From Rhizobium sp. NFR07 (GTDB lineage: Bacteria; Pseudomonadota; Alphaproteobacteria; Rhizobiales; Rhizobiaceae): a stretch of 64,000 nucleotides of DNA. Location of the stretch: the NCBI RefSeq assembly GCF_900111905.1, contig NZ_FOKM01000006.1, positions 62,001-126,000 of the forward strand, given 5' to 3'. Positions within the stretch are counted from its first letter, which is position 1; each line of letters begins with the position of its first letter. A program made the position numbers and the translations under genes. The notes below the pieces were generated by a model. That model saw only the letters and a list, made by a program, of their open reading frames with translations, was not told the DNA's origin and made no database searches. Of this stretch, positions 44,099-52,105 are shown piece by piece.

Positions 44099-45372
44099 TC
44101 AGAATTGGCGAACGGCTGTATGACAAAGCCTTTTTCGACACCCGCTCGGCAGAGCTTGCGAAGCTCGCCGGCATAAACGGTGAACACCGGGGCCGCTACG
44201 CCGTCTGCTTCTCCGATGCGACGGAATGGCTGGCGCTGTTCTTCGCCATCCGCGATGCCGGCGCAAGCGTGCTGCCCATCCATCCCGCAACGCCCTATGC
44301 CGCGGCCCGGAGGCTGGCGCTGCATGCGGGCTGTGAACGGCTGTTCTACAACAGCCTTGCCGGCGAAGTGCTTTCCGAACCGCAAGCGGATGATCAGCCG
44401 GGCCAGCTGCTGCAGATGAGCTCCGGGACCACGGGGGCGCCGAAGCTGATCGCCCGCAGCTGGGAGAGCATCCGCGTCGAGATCGAAAGCTACGTGGCGA
44501 GCTTTACCGCACCGGAAGGCATGACGCCGGTCGTCGCTTGCCCGACGACCCATTCCTACGGGCTGATCTGCGGCCTCCTCGTCGGCATTAACCGCAGTGC
44601 CGTGCCGGTCATCGTCGATACGACCAATCCCAAGCATGTGCTCAAGGTCCTGCGTGAGACCGAGCGACCGCTTCTCTATACCTCGCCCGCCATTCTCAAC
44701 ATGCTGGCCCAGCTCCTGCCGTCCGGCGAGACGATCCACGCGGCGATGACCTCCGGCACGGTCCTGCCCGAACCATGGTTCGAACGCATCCGCGCCAGAT
44801 GCGACCGGTTGTTCCAGCAATATGGATGCTCGGAAGCCGGCTGCGTGGCGATCAACCCGGATCTCACATCGGCAAACGACATGGGCTACCTCCTCCCGCA
44901 TGCAAAGGCGCAGACCGGCGACAGTCTGGAGACGGCGAGCGAGATCGTGCTTCAAAAGGATGACGGCTCGGTGATCGGGACCAGCGACCTTGGCTATCTG
45001 AGGCCCGATGGCATGCTCGTCTTCGTCTCGCGCCTGGACGACATGATCAATGTCGCCGGCCTCAACGTCTATCCGGGCGATGTCGAGGATGCGGCGACTG
45101 CCATGCCGGGCATCACCGATGCCGTCGCCTTCCGCAAGACGGACCGCTTTGCCGGAGAGCGAGTGGCGCTGCTGTTCAGCGCCGGTGAAACGATATCGCC
45201 CGGCGCCCTGAGGGAATGGCTCGGCCGCCACCTCGCCAGCCACCAGCTGCCGATGGAGATGATCCAGGTTGCAGAGGTTCCGCGCCAGGCGAACGGCAAG
45301 ATCAACCGGCGCGACGTGGCCGAGCGTCACGCTGCCGGAGCCTTCCTTCCGGCGCGCACGGGAGTGACATGA
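44095..45372 (+). CDS. asbC: Aryl-acid adenylating enzyme (AsbC-like)
   Basis: This is an AMP-binding enzyme of 425 residues, short for the family but close to AsbC. It has the P-loop MSSGTTGAPKLIAR near 105, ACPTTHSYGLICG near 145, YGCSEAGC near 245, and the hinge and C-terminal lobe DLGYLRPDGMLVFVSRLDDMINVAGLNVYPGDVE. The expected reaction is adenylation of 3,4-dihydroxybenzoate and loading onto the carrier domain of the next gene. It overlaps that gene by four bases. Confidence 0.83.
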   Translation: MIRIGERLYDKAFFDTRSAELAKLAGINGEHRGRYAVCFSDATEWLALFFAIRDAGASVLPIHPATPYAAARRLALHAGCERLFYNSLAGEVLSEPQADDQPGQLLQMSSGTTGAPKLIARSWESIRVEIESYVASFTAPEGMTPVVACPTTHSYGLICGLLVGINRSAVPVIVDTTNPKHVLKVLRETERPLLYTSPAILNMLAQLLPSGETIHAAMTSGTVLPEPWFERIRARCDRLFQQYGCSEAGCVAINPDLTSANDMGYLLPHAKAQTGDSLETASEIVLQKDDGSVIGTSDLGYLRPDGMLVFVSRLDDMINVAGLNVYPGDVEDAATAMPGITDAVAFRKTDRFAGERVALLFSAGETISPGALREWLGRHLASHQLPMEMIQVAEVPRQANGKINRRDVAERHAAGAFLPARTGVT

Positions 45373-46691
45373 TGATGACCCGCGACGAAATCCTGACCGC
45401 CATCGAGACGGTATTGAGCCAACACATGGCCCATCCGCACATGGAAGGCTTCGGCCTCCAAGCGCATCTCAACGAGGATCTCTATCTCGATTCCGTGCTG
45501 ATGCTGCAGGTCTTCCTCAATCTCGAGCTGGAATTCGGCCTCGCGATGCCTGAAGAAGCGATTGCGAAGCAGGATGTCGAGACGGTCGATGACCTGGTTG
45601 GCCTCTATCAGCCGAAGCCTGCCGCCCCCGCCCTTCCCATTCCGTCCTTCCCGCTCACCGGCGGCGCGACGGACGAAGGCGTGCATGGCGAGGCCTATTA
45701 CGACATCAAGGTTCATTGCTTCGTGAGCTGCGTCAGCCACGGGCTGAAGAAACGCGGCTTCGACCAGCGCCCTCTCTATTTCGGCGTCTGGGACGCGAAA
45801 TTCGCCGCCAGCGACAGCCATCAGCTTCGCTACCACGCGGACGGCATCACCCAGGAATTCTTCCGCTCGTGGTTCGAACGCCTTTACGGCGTAACGGTGA
45901 GGGAGTGGTACGATCCAGCGCTGAGCAAGGCCGAGAACCTCGCGGTCATGACCGATCTGGTCAGAGCGCGCGGCGAGACCGGTTCGGTCATGGTCATGCT
46001 CGATATGTTCCACATGCCGGAGCGCGAGAACAAGTTCAACCAGGACCCGTTCCCCCACTATCTGATGCTCGAGGAGACCGACGATCCCGGCACCTGGTTC
46101 GTTGATGACCCAGACTTTCGCTGGGAAGGAACGATGGAGCGCGACAAGGTCATCCATGCGATCATGCAGCCTACGGTCGGCGGCGGTTACGTCTTCGACA
46201 CAGCGCAGGCACGGGTTCCCGCGCCGGAAGATATCGCGGCCTTCTTCGACAGCTGCCTCATCGCCGACCGCAACCCGATCGTCGATGCGGTGCGCGCCAT
46301 CGTCACCTCGCATCTCGACGGCAGCGATGGCCTGGCGCTTTCCGACCTAATGCTGGCGGTCCGCGAGCTGCCGGTGCTCACCATCCGCAAATATGCCTAC
46401 GAGCACGGTTTCGCTTTCTTCTGGCGCGCGCTGAAACTGCCGGCAGGCGAATTCGAAGGCTGGTGCGAGGAGATCGAGGCGCTGGTCCAGTCGCTCAAGT
46501 CGCTGCACTACGCCTGCATGAAGCTCGGCCAGACCGGTGATCGGCAACAGGCCCGCTCCGTGTTCGACGCGCTCGATGAAGCAGATAGGATCGAGTTCCG
46601 CCTCAAGGCGAAGCTCGGCGAAATCTTCGGCGCCTGGCGCGATCGCCATTGCGCCGAACCCGTGGTCCCGATGCGGAGGATTGCCGTATGA
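45369..46691 (+). CDS. Fused aryl carrier protein and condensing protein (AsbD-AsbE-like)
   Basis: This 440-residue protein has an N-terminal carrier domain at about 1-80, with the phosphopantetheine Ser in LYLDSVLML. A Pro/Ala-rich linker at about 80-95 is followed by a C-terminal domain of about 340 residues that resembles AsbE/DUF6005 (FGVWDAKFAAS, MVMLDMFHMPERENKFNQ, HYLMLEETDD). In Bacillus the two parts are separate genes, asbD (about 90 residues) and asbE (about 330). The expected job is to accept 3,4-dihydroxybenzoate on the carrier domain and transfer it to a spermidine amine. Three ATGs at 45369-45377 could serve as start. Confidence 0.82.
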   Translation: MMMTRDEILTAIETVLSQHMAHPHMEGFGLQAHLNEDLYLDSVLMLQVFLNLELEFGLAMPEEAIAKQDVETVDDLVGLYQPKPAAPALPIPSFPLTGGATDEGVHGEAYYDIKVHCFVSCVSHGLKKRGFDQRPLYFGVWDAKFAASDSHQLRYHADGITQEFFRSWFERLYGVTVREWYDPALSKAENLAVMTDLVRARGETGSVMVMLDMFHMPERENKFNQDPFPHYLMLEETDDPGTWFVDDPDFRWEGTMERDKVIHAIMQPTVGGGYVFDTAQARVPAPEDIAAFFDSCLIADRNPIVDAVRAIVTSHLDGSDGLALSDLMLAVRELPVLTIRKYAYEHGFAFFWRALKLPAGEFEGWCEEIEALVQSLKSLHYACMKLGQTGDRQQARSVFDALDEADRIEFRLKAKLGEIFGAWRDRHCAEPVVPMRRIAV

Positions 46692-47530
46692 ACATCTCCC
46701 TTTGCACCATAACCTTCCGGCACCAGCTTATCTCGATCTCGGAAATCGCCAATTTCGCTCGCGGCAACGGCTTTGACGGCATCGAGCTGTGGGGCGCCCA
46801 TGCCCGCAACCTTGCCAGCCAACTCGACAAGGACGCCGACTGGCTGCGCGACTACGACCTCTTCGTGCCGATGATCAGCGACTATCTTCCGCTCGACGGC
46901 CACCGCGAGGCGCTGCGCCGCAAGACGATAGAGCTCAGCGGCCTTGCCCGCCGCTGGAAGGCGAAGAAGATCAGGACATTCGCCGGCGGCCGCGCGAGCC
47001 ATGCGGTCTCCGACGATGAGCGCCGCCGCCTGGCCGGCGATCTTCGGGAGGTCGCCGCGACCGTCGCCGATTTCGGCATCGATCTGCTGGTCGAGACCCA
47101 TCCGGATACCCTGGCCGACAACGCGGCATCGACGATCCGCCTGATCGAGGAGGTCGACCACCCTTCGCTGAAGATCAATTTCGACGTGCTGCATGTCTGG
47201 GAGGCAGGCGACGACCCGGTGGAACTCCATCGCCAGATCGCGCCGCTCGTCAGGCATTATCACCTCAAGAACATCACCGACCGCCGTCACCTTCCCGTCT
47301 TCGCCCCGGCCAATGTCTATGCCGCCGCAGGCAACCGCAACGGCATGACCTCGCTGTTTTCCGGACAGGTGGATTACCACCAGATCTTCTCGGCAATCCC
47401 GGCAATGTCCGCAGGAGATGTGTCTCTCGAATGGTTCGGGAATGACTGCTTCCAGACACTCGCCCAGGATTGCAGCACGCTGCGCGAACTCGATGCCATG
47501 CCGCAGACGACGCGGGTCATGGCACGCTAG
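46688..47530 (+). CDS. asbF: 3-dehydroshikimate dehydratase (AsbF-like)
   Basis: This TIM-barrel enzyme of 280 residues is the same length I recall for Bacillus AsbF. It makes 3,4-dihydroxybenzoate from 3-dehydroshikimate. The metal ligands expected from AsbF are present in register: Glu136 (LLVETHPDT), Asp166 (INFDVLH), His192 (HYHLKN) and Glu248 (SLEWFGN). The start at 46688 overlaps the previous stop. It supplies the catechol unit specific to petrobactin and closes the synthesis operon. Confidence 0.85.
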   Translation: MNISLCTITFRHQLISISEIANFARGNGFDGIELWGAHARNLASQLDKDADWLRDYDLFVPMISDYLPLDGHREALRRKTIELSGLARRWKAKKIRTFAGGRASHAVSDDERRRLAGDLREVAATVADFGIDLLVETHPDTLADNAASTIRLIEEVDHPSLKINFDVLHVWEAGDDPVELHRQIAPLVRHYHLKNITDRRHLPVFAPANVYAAAGNRNGMTSLFSGQVDYHQIFSAIPAMSAGDVSLEWFGNDCFQTLAQDCSTLRELDAMPQTTRVMAR

Positions 47531-47552
47531 GCTCGCAATCGGGATTGCGAGC
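47531..47552 (+). terminator. Hairpin directly after asbF-like gene
   Basis: A perfect 9-bp inverted repeat (GCTCGCAAT, loop CGGG, ATTGCGAGC) begins at the base after the stop codon. There is no T-run. It probably separates the synthesis operon from the sigma-factor transcript. Confidence 0.5.
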
Positions 47553-47565
47553 GAATTGCATAATA

Positions 47566-47580
47566 TGACTATCTAATTCA
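47566..47580. promoter_or_regulatory. RirA-type iron-responsive operator (TGA-N9-TCA)
   Basis: TGACTATCTAATTCA is an exact match to the TGA-N9-TCA consensus reported for RirA sites in rhizobia, and lies in an AT-rich stretch. It is 86-125 bases upstream of the probable starts of the FecI-type sigma gene, where a repressor would block the promoter. I found no exact match upstream of the other siderophore genes. Confidence 0.6.
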
Positions 47581-47665
47581 AGTTTTTGCTGCTAGGGAAG
47601 TGCACGCTGAGGTTTACCCTCAGGGAAGACCACTTCAGTCAATCGACCACCTCTCGGAAGACAGC

Positions 47666-48211
47666 GTGCACGAACGACAGACGAAGCAGCAAGACCGCCA
47701 CGACATGAGCCTCGACGCAGACAATATCTATATGGGCCATCGGGCGGCGCTCATCAGCTACTCGGCCCGCATCCTGGGGTCCCGGGATGCGGCGGAAGAT
47801 ATCGTGCAGGAAGCCTATCTGCGCTTCGTACCGGACATGCCGCCGACCGAGACCGCCCGTCAGGGACTGGCCTATCTCTATCGCATCGTCCGCAATCTCT
47901 CGCTCGACATGGTCAAGCGTCGCAAGATCGAGCAGCGGGCGCAGTCCGACGACCCGCCATTCTGGATCGTGCCGCGCGCCTCCGACACGCCCGAGCAGAC
48001 GACGATGTTCTGCGACGAGGTGCGCATAGCCCAGCAGGTATTGGCATCCCTTCCGGAAGACATCCGGATCGCGGTCGAGATGCATCGTCATGGCGGCCAG
48101 ACGCTGGACGCGGTGGCGAAACATCTCGGTGTATCGGTCGCGACCGCCCACCGGCATGTCAGAACGGCGATGGTCAAGATCGCCGTCGCGCTTGATAGAA
48201 AAAATGCCTGA
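47666..48211 (+). CDS. FecI-type ECF sigma factor
   Basis: This 181-residue iron-starvation-type sigma factor has region 2 at ALISYSARILGSRDAAEDIVQEAYLRF and region 4 at LDAVAKHLGVSVATAHRHVRTAM. The start is uncertain: the frame is open from GTG 47600, GTG 47666 has GGAAG upstream, and ATG 47705 would give 168 residues. It is followed by fecR- and fecA-like genes, the standard cell-surface signalling trio. It should recognise the repeated promoter motif in this locus and is itself probably controlled by iron through the upstream operator. Confidence 0.87.
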   Translation: MHERQTKQQDRHDMSLDADNIYMGHRAALISYSARILGSRDAAEDIVQEAYLRFVPDMPPTETARQGLAYLYRIVRNLSLDMVKRRKIEQRAQSDDPPFWIVPRASDTPEQTTMFCDEVRIAQQVLASLPEDIRIAVEMHRHGGQTLDAVAKHLGVSVATAHRHVRTAMVKIAVALDRKNA

Positions 48212-48227
48212 ACTTCTTTTCCGCGGC

Positions 48228-48255
48228 GAAAAATTCACCCGCGATAATCGTTTCT
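48228..48255 (+). promoter_or_regulatory. Candidate ECF-sigma promoter of fecR-like gene
   Basis: GAAAAAT at 48228-48234, 13 bases, then TCGTTTCT at 48248-48255, matching the boxes and spacing upstream of the synthesis operon and the receptor gene. It lies 55 bases before the fecR start, nearly the same distance as in the receptor copy. Sigma-driven expression of its own regulator would give feedback. Confidence 0.68.
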
Positions 48256-48310
48256 ACTTTCGGCAGGCAAACTCCGTTACAGTTTTCTGCGGATCCGAAG
48301 TGGGTATGAT

Positions 48311-49315
48311 TTGACGCGGCACGACCAGATCAATGAGGAACGGCTTGAAGAGGCGATGGACTGGTTCCTGCGCCTGAACGAGCCATCCCGCGCGAAAGGC
48401 GATGAGGAAGCCTTCGCCGCCTGGATGAACAGGTCTGCCGAAAACCGCGACGCGTGGACGAAGGCCTGTCGGACCTGGGAGGTCATGGGAGAGACGGTTC
48501 CTGTCCTAGACCGGGGCCACGTCCGCGGAGGACAGACCGAGAGACGCAGACCGCAGGCGGGGAACGAGCGGCATCCCGGCCGCCGATGGAGCGCCCGAGG
48601 AAGGATTGCGATCGGCATCGCAGCACTGGCAGCCTGTCTCGTGGCCGTGATCGCGGCCCCCACCTTCCTGACGCGCATCGAGGCGGACTATACGACCGCG
48701 ACGGCGGAAATCCGTCGGATCACGCTGGCAGACGGCTCGACCGTCGACCTTGGGGCGGCAAGCGCGATCGCGGTCAACTTTTCCACCGGCAGCCGACAGG
48801 TCCGCCTTCTGTCCGGCGAAGCCTATTTCGACGTCCGCCCGGATACCGCCCGACCATTCATCGTCAGGACCGGCGAACTGGACGTCACTGTGGTCGGCAC
48901 CGCCTTCGACGTGAACGTCACGCCCGAGATCGAGACCGTGCAGCTCGCGCATGGCATCGTCAGTCTCTCCAAGGTTGCCAGTGGCGACACGCTGAGAATG
49001 ATCGCCGGCGACACCGTGACGCTTGACCGAACGAGCGGACGCCTGTCCCGCGCCACCGTCGAGATCGACACGATCGCCTCCTGGCGCGACCGCAAGCTCT
49101 TCGTGCAGGACGTCCCGATTTCGACGGTGATTGCCGAACTCCAGCGCTACCATCCGTCATGGATCACCATGGCAAGTGTCGAACTCGGTGATCGCCGCAT
49201 CACCGGCCTTTATGATCTGGCCGACCCCGACCGCGCGCTTGAAGCGCTGGTCAGCCCCTATGGCGGCAAGGTCCATCATGTCTCGCCATATCTGCGGGTC
49301 CTCACCCTTTTCTAG
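48311..49315 (+). CDS. FecR-type anti-sigma / signal transducer protein
   Basis: This 334-residue inner-membrane regulator has an N-terminal cytoplasmic domain (ERLEEAMDWFLRLNEP to AWMNRSAENRDAW). A single transmembrane helix near 97-117 (IAIGIAALAACLVAVIAAPTF) and a periplasmic FecR domain (ITLADGSTVDLGAASAIAV to GTAFDVNVTP) follow. It should pass the receptor signal to the sigma factor. The start is a TTG at 48311 with a weak ribosome site, but the conserved N-terminus needs it. A later ATG at 48356 would cut the domain. Confidence 0.87.
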   Translation: MTRHDQINEERLEEAMDWFLRLNEPSRAKGDEEAFAAWMNRSAENRDAWTKACRTWEVMGETVPVLDRGHVRGGQTERRRPQAGNERHPGRRWSARGRIAIGIAALAACLVAVIAAPTFLTRIEADYTTATAEIRRITLADGSTVDLGAASAIAVNFSTGSRQVRLLSGEAYFDVRPDTARPFIVRTGELDVTVVGTAFDVNVTPEIETVQLAHGIVSLSKVASGDTLRMIAGDTVTLDRTSGRLSRATVEIDTIASWRDRKLFVQDVPISTVIAELQRYHPSWITMASVELGDRRITGLYDLADPDRALEALVSPYGGKVHHVSPYLRVLTLF

Positions 49316-49363
49316 GCAAATTTCCAGTTCGGCGCATTTGCGCAAAATTTTTCGCTTCGCGAT

Positions 49364-49391
49364 GAAAAATGCGCGGACGCTGGTCGTCTCT
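49364..49391 (+). promoter_or_regulatory. Candidate ECF-sigma promoter of the receptor gene
   Basis: GAAAAAT at 49364-49370, 13 bases, then TCGTCTCT at 49384-49391. It is the third copy of the shared motif and lies 55 bases before the receptor ATG at 49446. Its position argues against the earlier in-frame ATG at 49362 as the true start. Confidence 0.7.
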
Positions 49392-49445
49392 ACCCTGAAC
49401 GCAGGCAGGGGGCTTGCAGTAAAGGCGTATAGGAGACGGGGCGGC

Positions 49446-51731
49446 ATGGCGCTTCTGCGGAATGGGGTACGATCGAAGAAGTCCACGCGTGGCAGGACGC
49501 TCGCATTGAAATTGATGGCATCGGTTGCAGTTGCGGCGATTGCCGTTATCCAGGCACCGGCAGCCTTGGCACAGACCGCGCAGCGCAGCTTCAACATTCC
49601 CGCCCAGCCGCTAGCCTCGGCGCTCAACGCTTTCGGCCGGCAGTCGGGCCTGCAGGTCACCCTTGCCGCCTCGACCTCCCAGGGCATCACCTCCCGCAGC
49701 GTCTCTGGTAGTCTCTCGCCGGAAGCAGCACTCGGCCAGCTTCTGCAGGGCACTGGTATTTCCTACAGCATTTCCAACGGCACCGCCGTGATTGGACGTC
49801 AGGGCGCCTCCGCCGACCAGGGCGCAAGCGATGCCAACACCCTGGCGCCGATCGTGCTGCAGACCCAGCAGGTTGGACAGGGCGATATCGGCGAGACCAT
49901 CATCGATTCGGCACAGCTCGAACGATTGAACCCCAACAGCATCGCCGACGTCTTCCGCGAGGAAGCAGGCATCCAGGTCGGCAGCTCGCTGCCCATGTCC
50001 CAGAAGGTCTACGTTCACGGCGTCGAGGAGACCAATCTCGCCGTCAGCATCGACGGTGCGCGCCAGAACAACAAGGTCTTTCATCACAACGCCACCAACC
50101 TGATCGATCCGTCGATCCTGAAGGCGGTCGACGTGGATGCCGGCATCGCACCGGCAGATGCAGGCCCCGGCGCACTGGCGGGCGCCATCAATTACGAGAC
50201 CAAGGACGCCGCCGATCTGCTGGAAGATGGCCGCTCCTTCGGCGGCTTCGTCACCTCGACCTACAATTTCAACAGTGACACAGCGGTTACCGGCATCTCC
50301 GCCTATGGCCGGCATGAAGGCCTCGATTTTCTCGGTTACTTCACCTACGGCAAGGGCAACGAGTTCCACAACGGCCATGGCGATGTCGTCGAGGGAACGG
50401 AAACCAATCTGCTCAGCGGCCTTGGCAAGATCGGCTACGAATTCGACAGCGGCGACCGGTTCCAGTTCAGCTACGACCGCGTCCTCGACGATGCACCCCG
50501 GCCCTACCGCGCCAATTCCGGCTTCGTCGAAACTCCGCGAGAGTGGGAGCCGCGCATTCGCGACTACAAGCTCGACCGGCAGAATTTTGTCTTTACCTAT
50601 ACGGATGAAACGCCGGAAGGCTGGTGGGACCCTAAGGTGATGCTCGCCTACGGTGAGACCGAGGTGACGATCCCGATCTACGGACCTCCGGGCCGACTCT
50701 ATGACGACACTGGCAAAACCTCGACCTTCAACGGAAAATTCGAGAACAAGTTCTCCTTCGATATCGGGAATGTCGTCGCCGGCATTGACTTCTATCGCGA
50801 CAAGGCCTCGCTCGACGATCCTTTCGAGGGTGGCGAAGAGCGCGCCTCCAATTTCGGCATCTTCGCCCAGGCAAGGCTTGAACCCTGGGACAGGACCCGG
50901 CTTTCCTTCGGCGGGCGTGCCGACCACCAGTGGTTCACCAGCGTTGATGATCGCGACTTCACAAATGCCGGCCTTTCCGCCAACATTTCCGGTGAATACG
51001 ATCTGACCGACATCTTCACCGCAAAGGCCGGTTTTTCCCATGTCTGGGCCGGCGTGCCGCTGACGGAAAACTTCATCATCAATCCGCTTTGGGACTACGG
51101 TTCCGACGGGCCGGAACCGGTGACCGCTAACAACTACATGATCGGCCTCGAAGCCGAATATGAAGGCTTAACCGCCGAAGCCAGCCTGTTCAGGACGGAT
51201 ATCGATAATGCGCGCGTGCCGCTCTACAATCTAACCACGGCTGGCGCCCTTAACGAGCGCGATCTGAAATCCAGGGGTTTCGAGATCGGCGCGGGTTATG
51301 AATGGGCGAGCGGCTACGTGAAGGTCAAATACGCCCATATCGACGTCGACGTTGATGGTCAGCCCGCCAATTCCGACAGCGGCAACTACCTTGCCTCGCC
51401 TGTCGGCGACATCATCACGATCACGGCGGCCCACACGTTCGAGGAATGGAACCTGACGATCGGCGGCGATATCGAGATTGCGCCGGAATACGACCACGTC
51501 GTCAAGAACGAGGACGGTGACCGGGTGCCCTATGCGGCCTATGAAGTCGTCAACGTCTTCGCCGAATGGAAGCCCGAGCAGATGAAGCACTTCACCTTCC
51601 GGGCCGAAGTGAAGAACGTCTTCGACGAGAATTATTCGGACCGCGCCACCTACGGTCAGGAATTCGGCAATGTCACGCCGCTCTATGAGCCGGGACGCAG
51701 CTTCCTGATCACCGCCAAGGCGACCTTCTGA
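49446..51731 (+). CDS. TonB-dependent siderophore receptor with STN signalling domain (FecA-like)
   Basis: This 761-residue outer-membrane receptor has a basic N-terminus and hydrophobic signal (LALKLMASVAVAAIAVIQ, cleavage after AALAQ). An STN transducer domain follows (FNIPAQPLASALNAFGRQSG), then a plug (VYVHGVEETNLAVSIDGARQ) and a 22-strand barrel ending in Phe (LITAKATF). The STN domain and the sigma/fecR neighbours show that it signals as well as imports. The plug sequence resembles the heme/hemoglobin receptor class more than typical catecholate receptors, so the ligand is inferred only from context. The ATG at 49446 has GGAG upstream. Confidence 0.88.
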   Translation: MALLRNGVRSKKSTRGRTLALKLMASVAVAAIAVIQAPAALAQTAQRSFNIPAQPLASALNAFGRQSGLQVTLAASTSQGITSRSVSGSLSPEAALGQLLQGTGISYSISNGTAVIGRQGASADQGASDANTLAPIVLQTQQVGQGDIGETIIDSAQLERLNPNSIADVFREEAGIQVGSSLPMSQKVYVHGVEETNLAVSIDGARQNNKVFHHNATNLIDPSILKAVDVDAGIAPADAGPGALAGAINYETKDAADLLEDGRSFGGFVTSTYNFNSDTAVTGISAYGRHEGLDFLGYFTYGKGNEFHNGHGDVVEGTETNLLSGLGKIGYEFDSGDRFQFSYDRVLDDAPRPYRANSGFVETPREWEPRIRDYKLDRQNFVFTYTDETPEGWWDPKVMLAYGETEVTIPIYGPPGRLYDDTGKTSTFNGKFENKFSFDIGNVVAGIDFYRDKASLDDPFEGGEERASNFGIFAQARLEPWDRTRLSFGGRADHQWFTSVDDRDFTNAGLSANISGEYDLTDIFTAKAGFSHVWAGVPLTENFIINPLWDYGSDGPEPVTANNYMIGLEAEYEGLTAEASLFRTDIDNARVPLYNLTTAGALNERDLKSRGFEIGAGYEWASGYVKVKYAHIDVDVDGQPANSDSGNYLASPVGDIITITAAHTFEEWNLTIGGDIEIAPEYDHVVKNEDGDRVPYAAYEVVNVFAEWKPEQMKHFTFRAEVKNVFDENYSDRATYGQEFGNVTPLYEPGRSFLITAKATF

Positions 51732-51787
51732 TCGAGCAGATGACGGCGTCACCGAAGATCTCCGGTGGCGCCCAAACGGGACCATAC

Positions 51788-52105
51788 ATGATTGAAGCCT
51801 CGACAACCCTGAAGACCGAGCATGCGGGCAAATACCTGACCCAGCTCTGCAAGCATTTCGCCCACAAGATCGACGTTTCCTACGACTATGATCATGGCGA
51901 ATGCCGCTTCATGTGCGGAACCGCCATCCTCGACGCAGCGGAAAATGCGCTCAGCATCAAGGCGATTTCGCCGGATGAAGAACAGCTGCAGGAAACCCAG
52001 TCGGTGATCGAGCGGCATCTCGTCCGCTTCGCATTTCGCGAAGAGATCGGCCCACTGCAGTGGCAGCGACGGTTCGAGCCGGTCAGTGCGAAGGGAGAGG
52101 CGTGA
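51788..52105 (+). CDS. DUF2218-family protein
   Basis: This 105-residue soluble protein of the DUF2218 family shows TEHAGKYLTQLCKHFAHKIDV and HGECRFMCGTAILDA. Its function is not known, and members are often found beside siderophore or iron genes. The frame is open from ATG 51740, but the conserved part begins at 51788. Its stop overlaps the start of the binding-protein gene, so it is co-translated with the importer. Two Cys and several His residues could bind metal, but this is speculation. Confidence 0.78.
   Translation: MIEASTTLKTEHAGKYLTQLCKHFAHKIDVSYDYDHGECRFMCGTAILDAAENALSIKAISPDEEQLQETQSVIERHLVRFAFREEIGPLQWQRRFEPVSAKGEA

Noticed and set aside
40576-47530. Aerobactin, rhizobactin 1021 or vicibactin biosynthesis
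   Set aside because: There is no lysine/ornithine N-monooxygenase, acyltransferase, decarboxylase or NRPS gene. An aryl-AMP ligase, carrier domain and dehydroshikimate dehydratase are present, which those pathways do not use.
49362-49445. Earlier ATG for the TonB receptor at 49362
   Set aside because: It would start at the first base before the candidate promoter boxes and add 28 residues before a complete signal peptide. The ATG at 49446 has a ribosome site.
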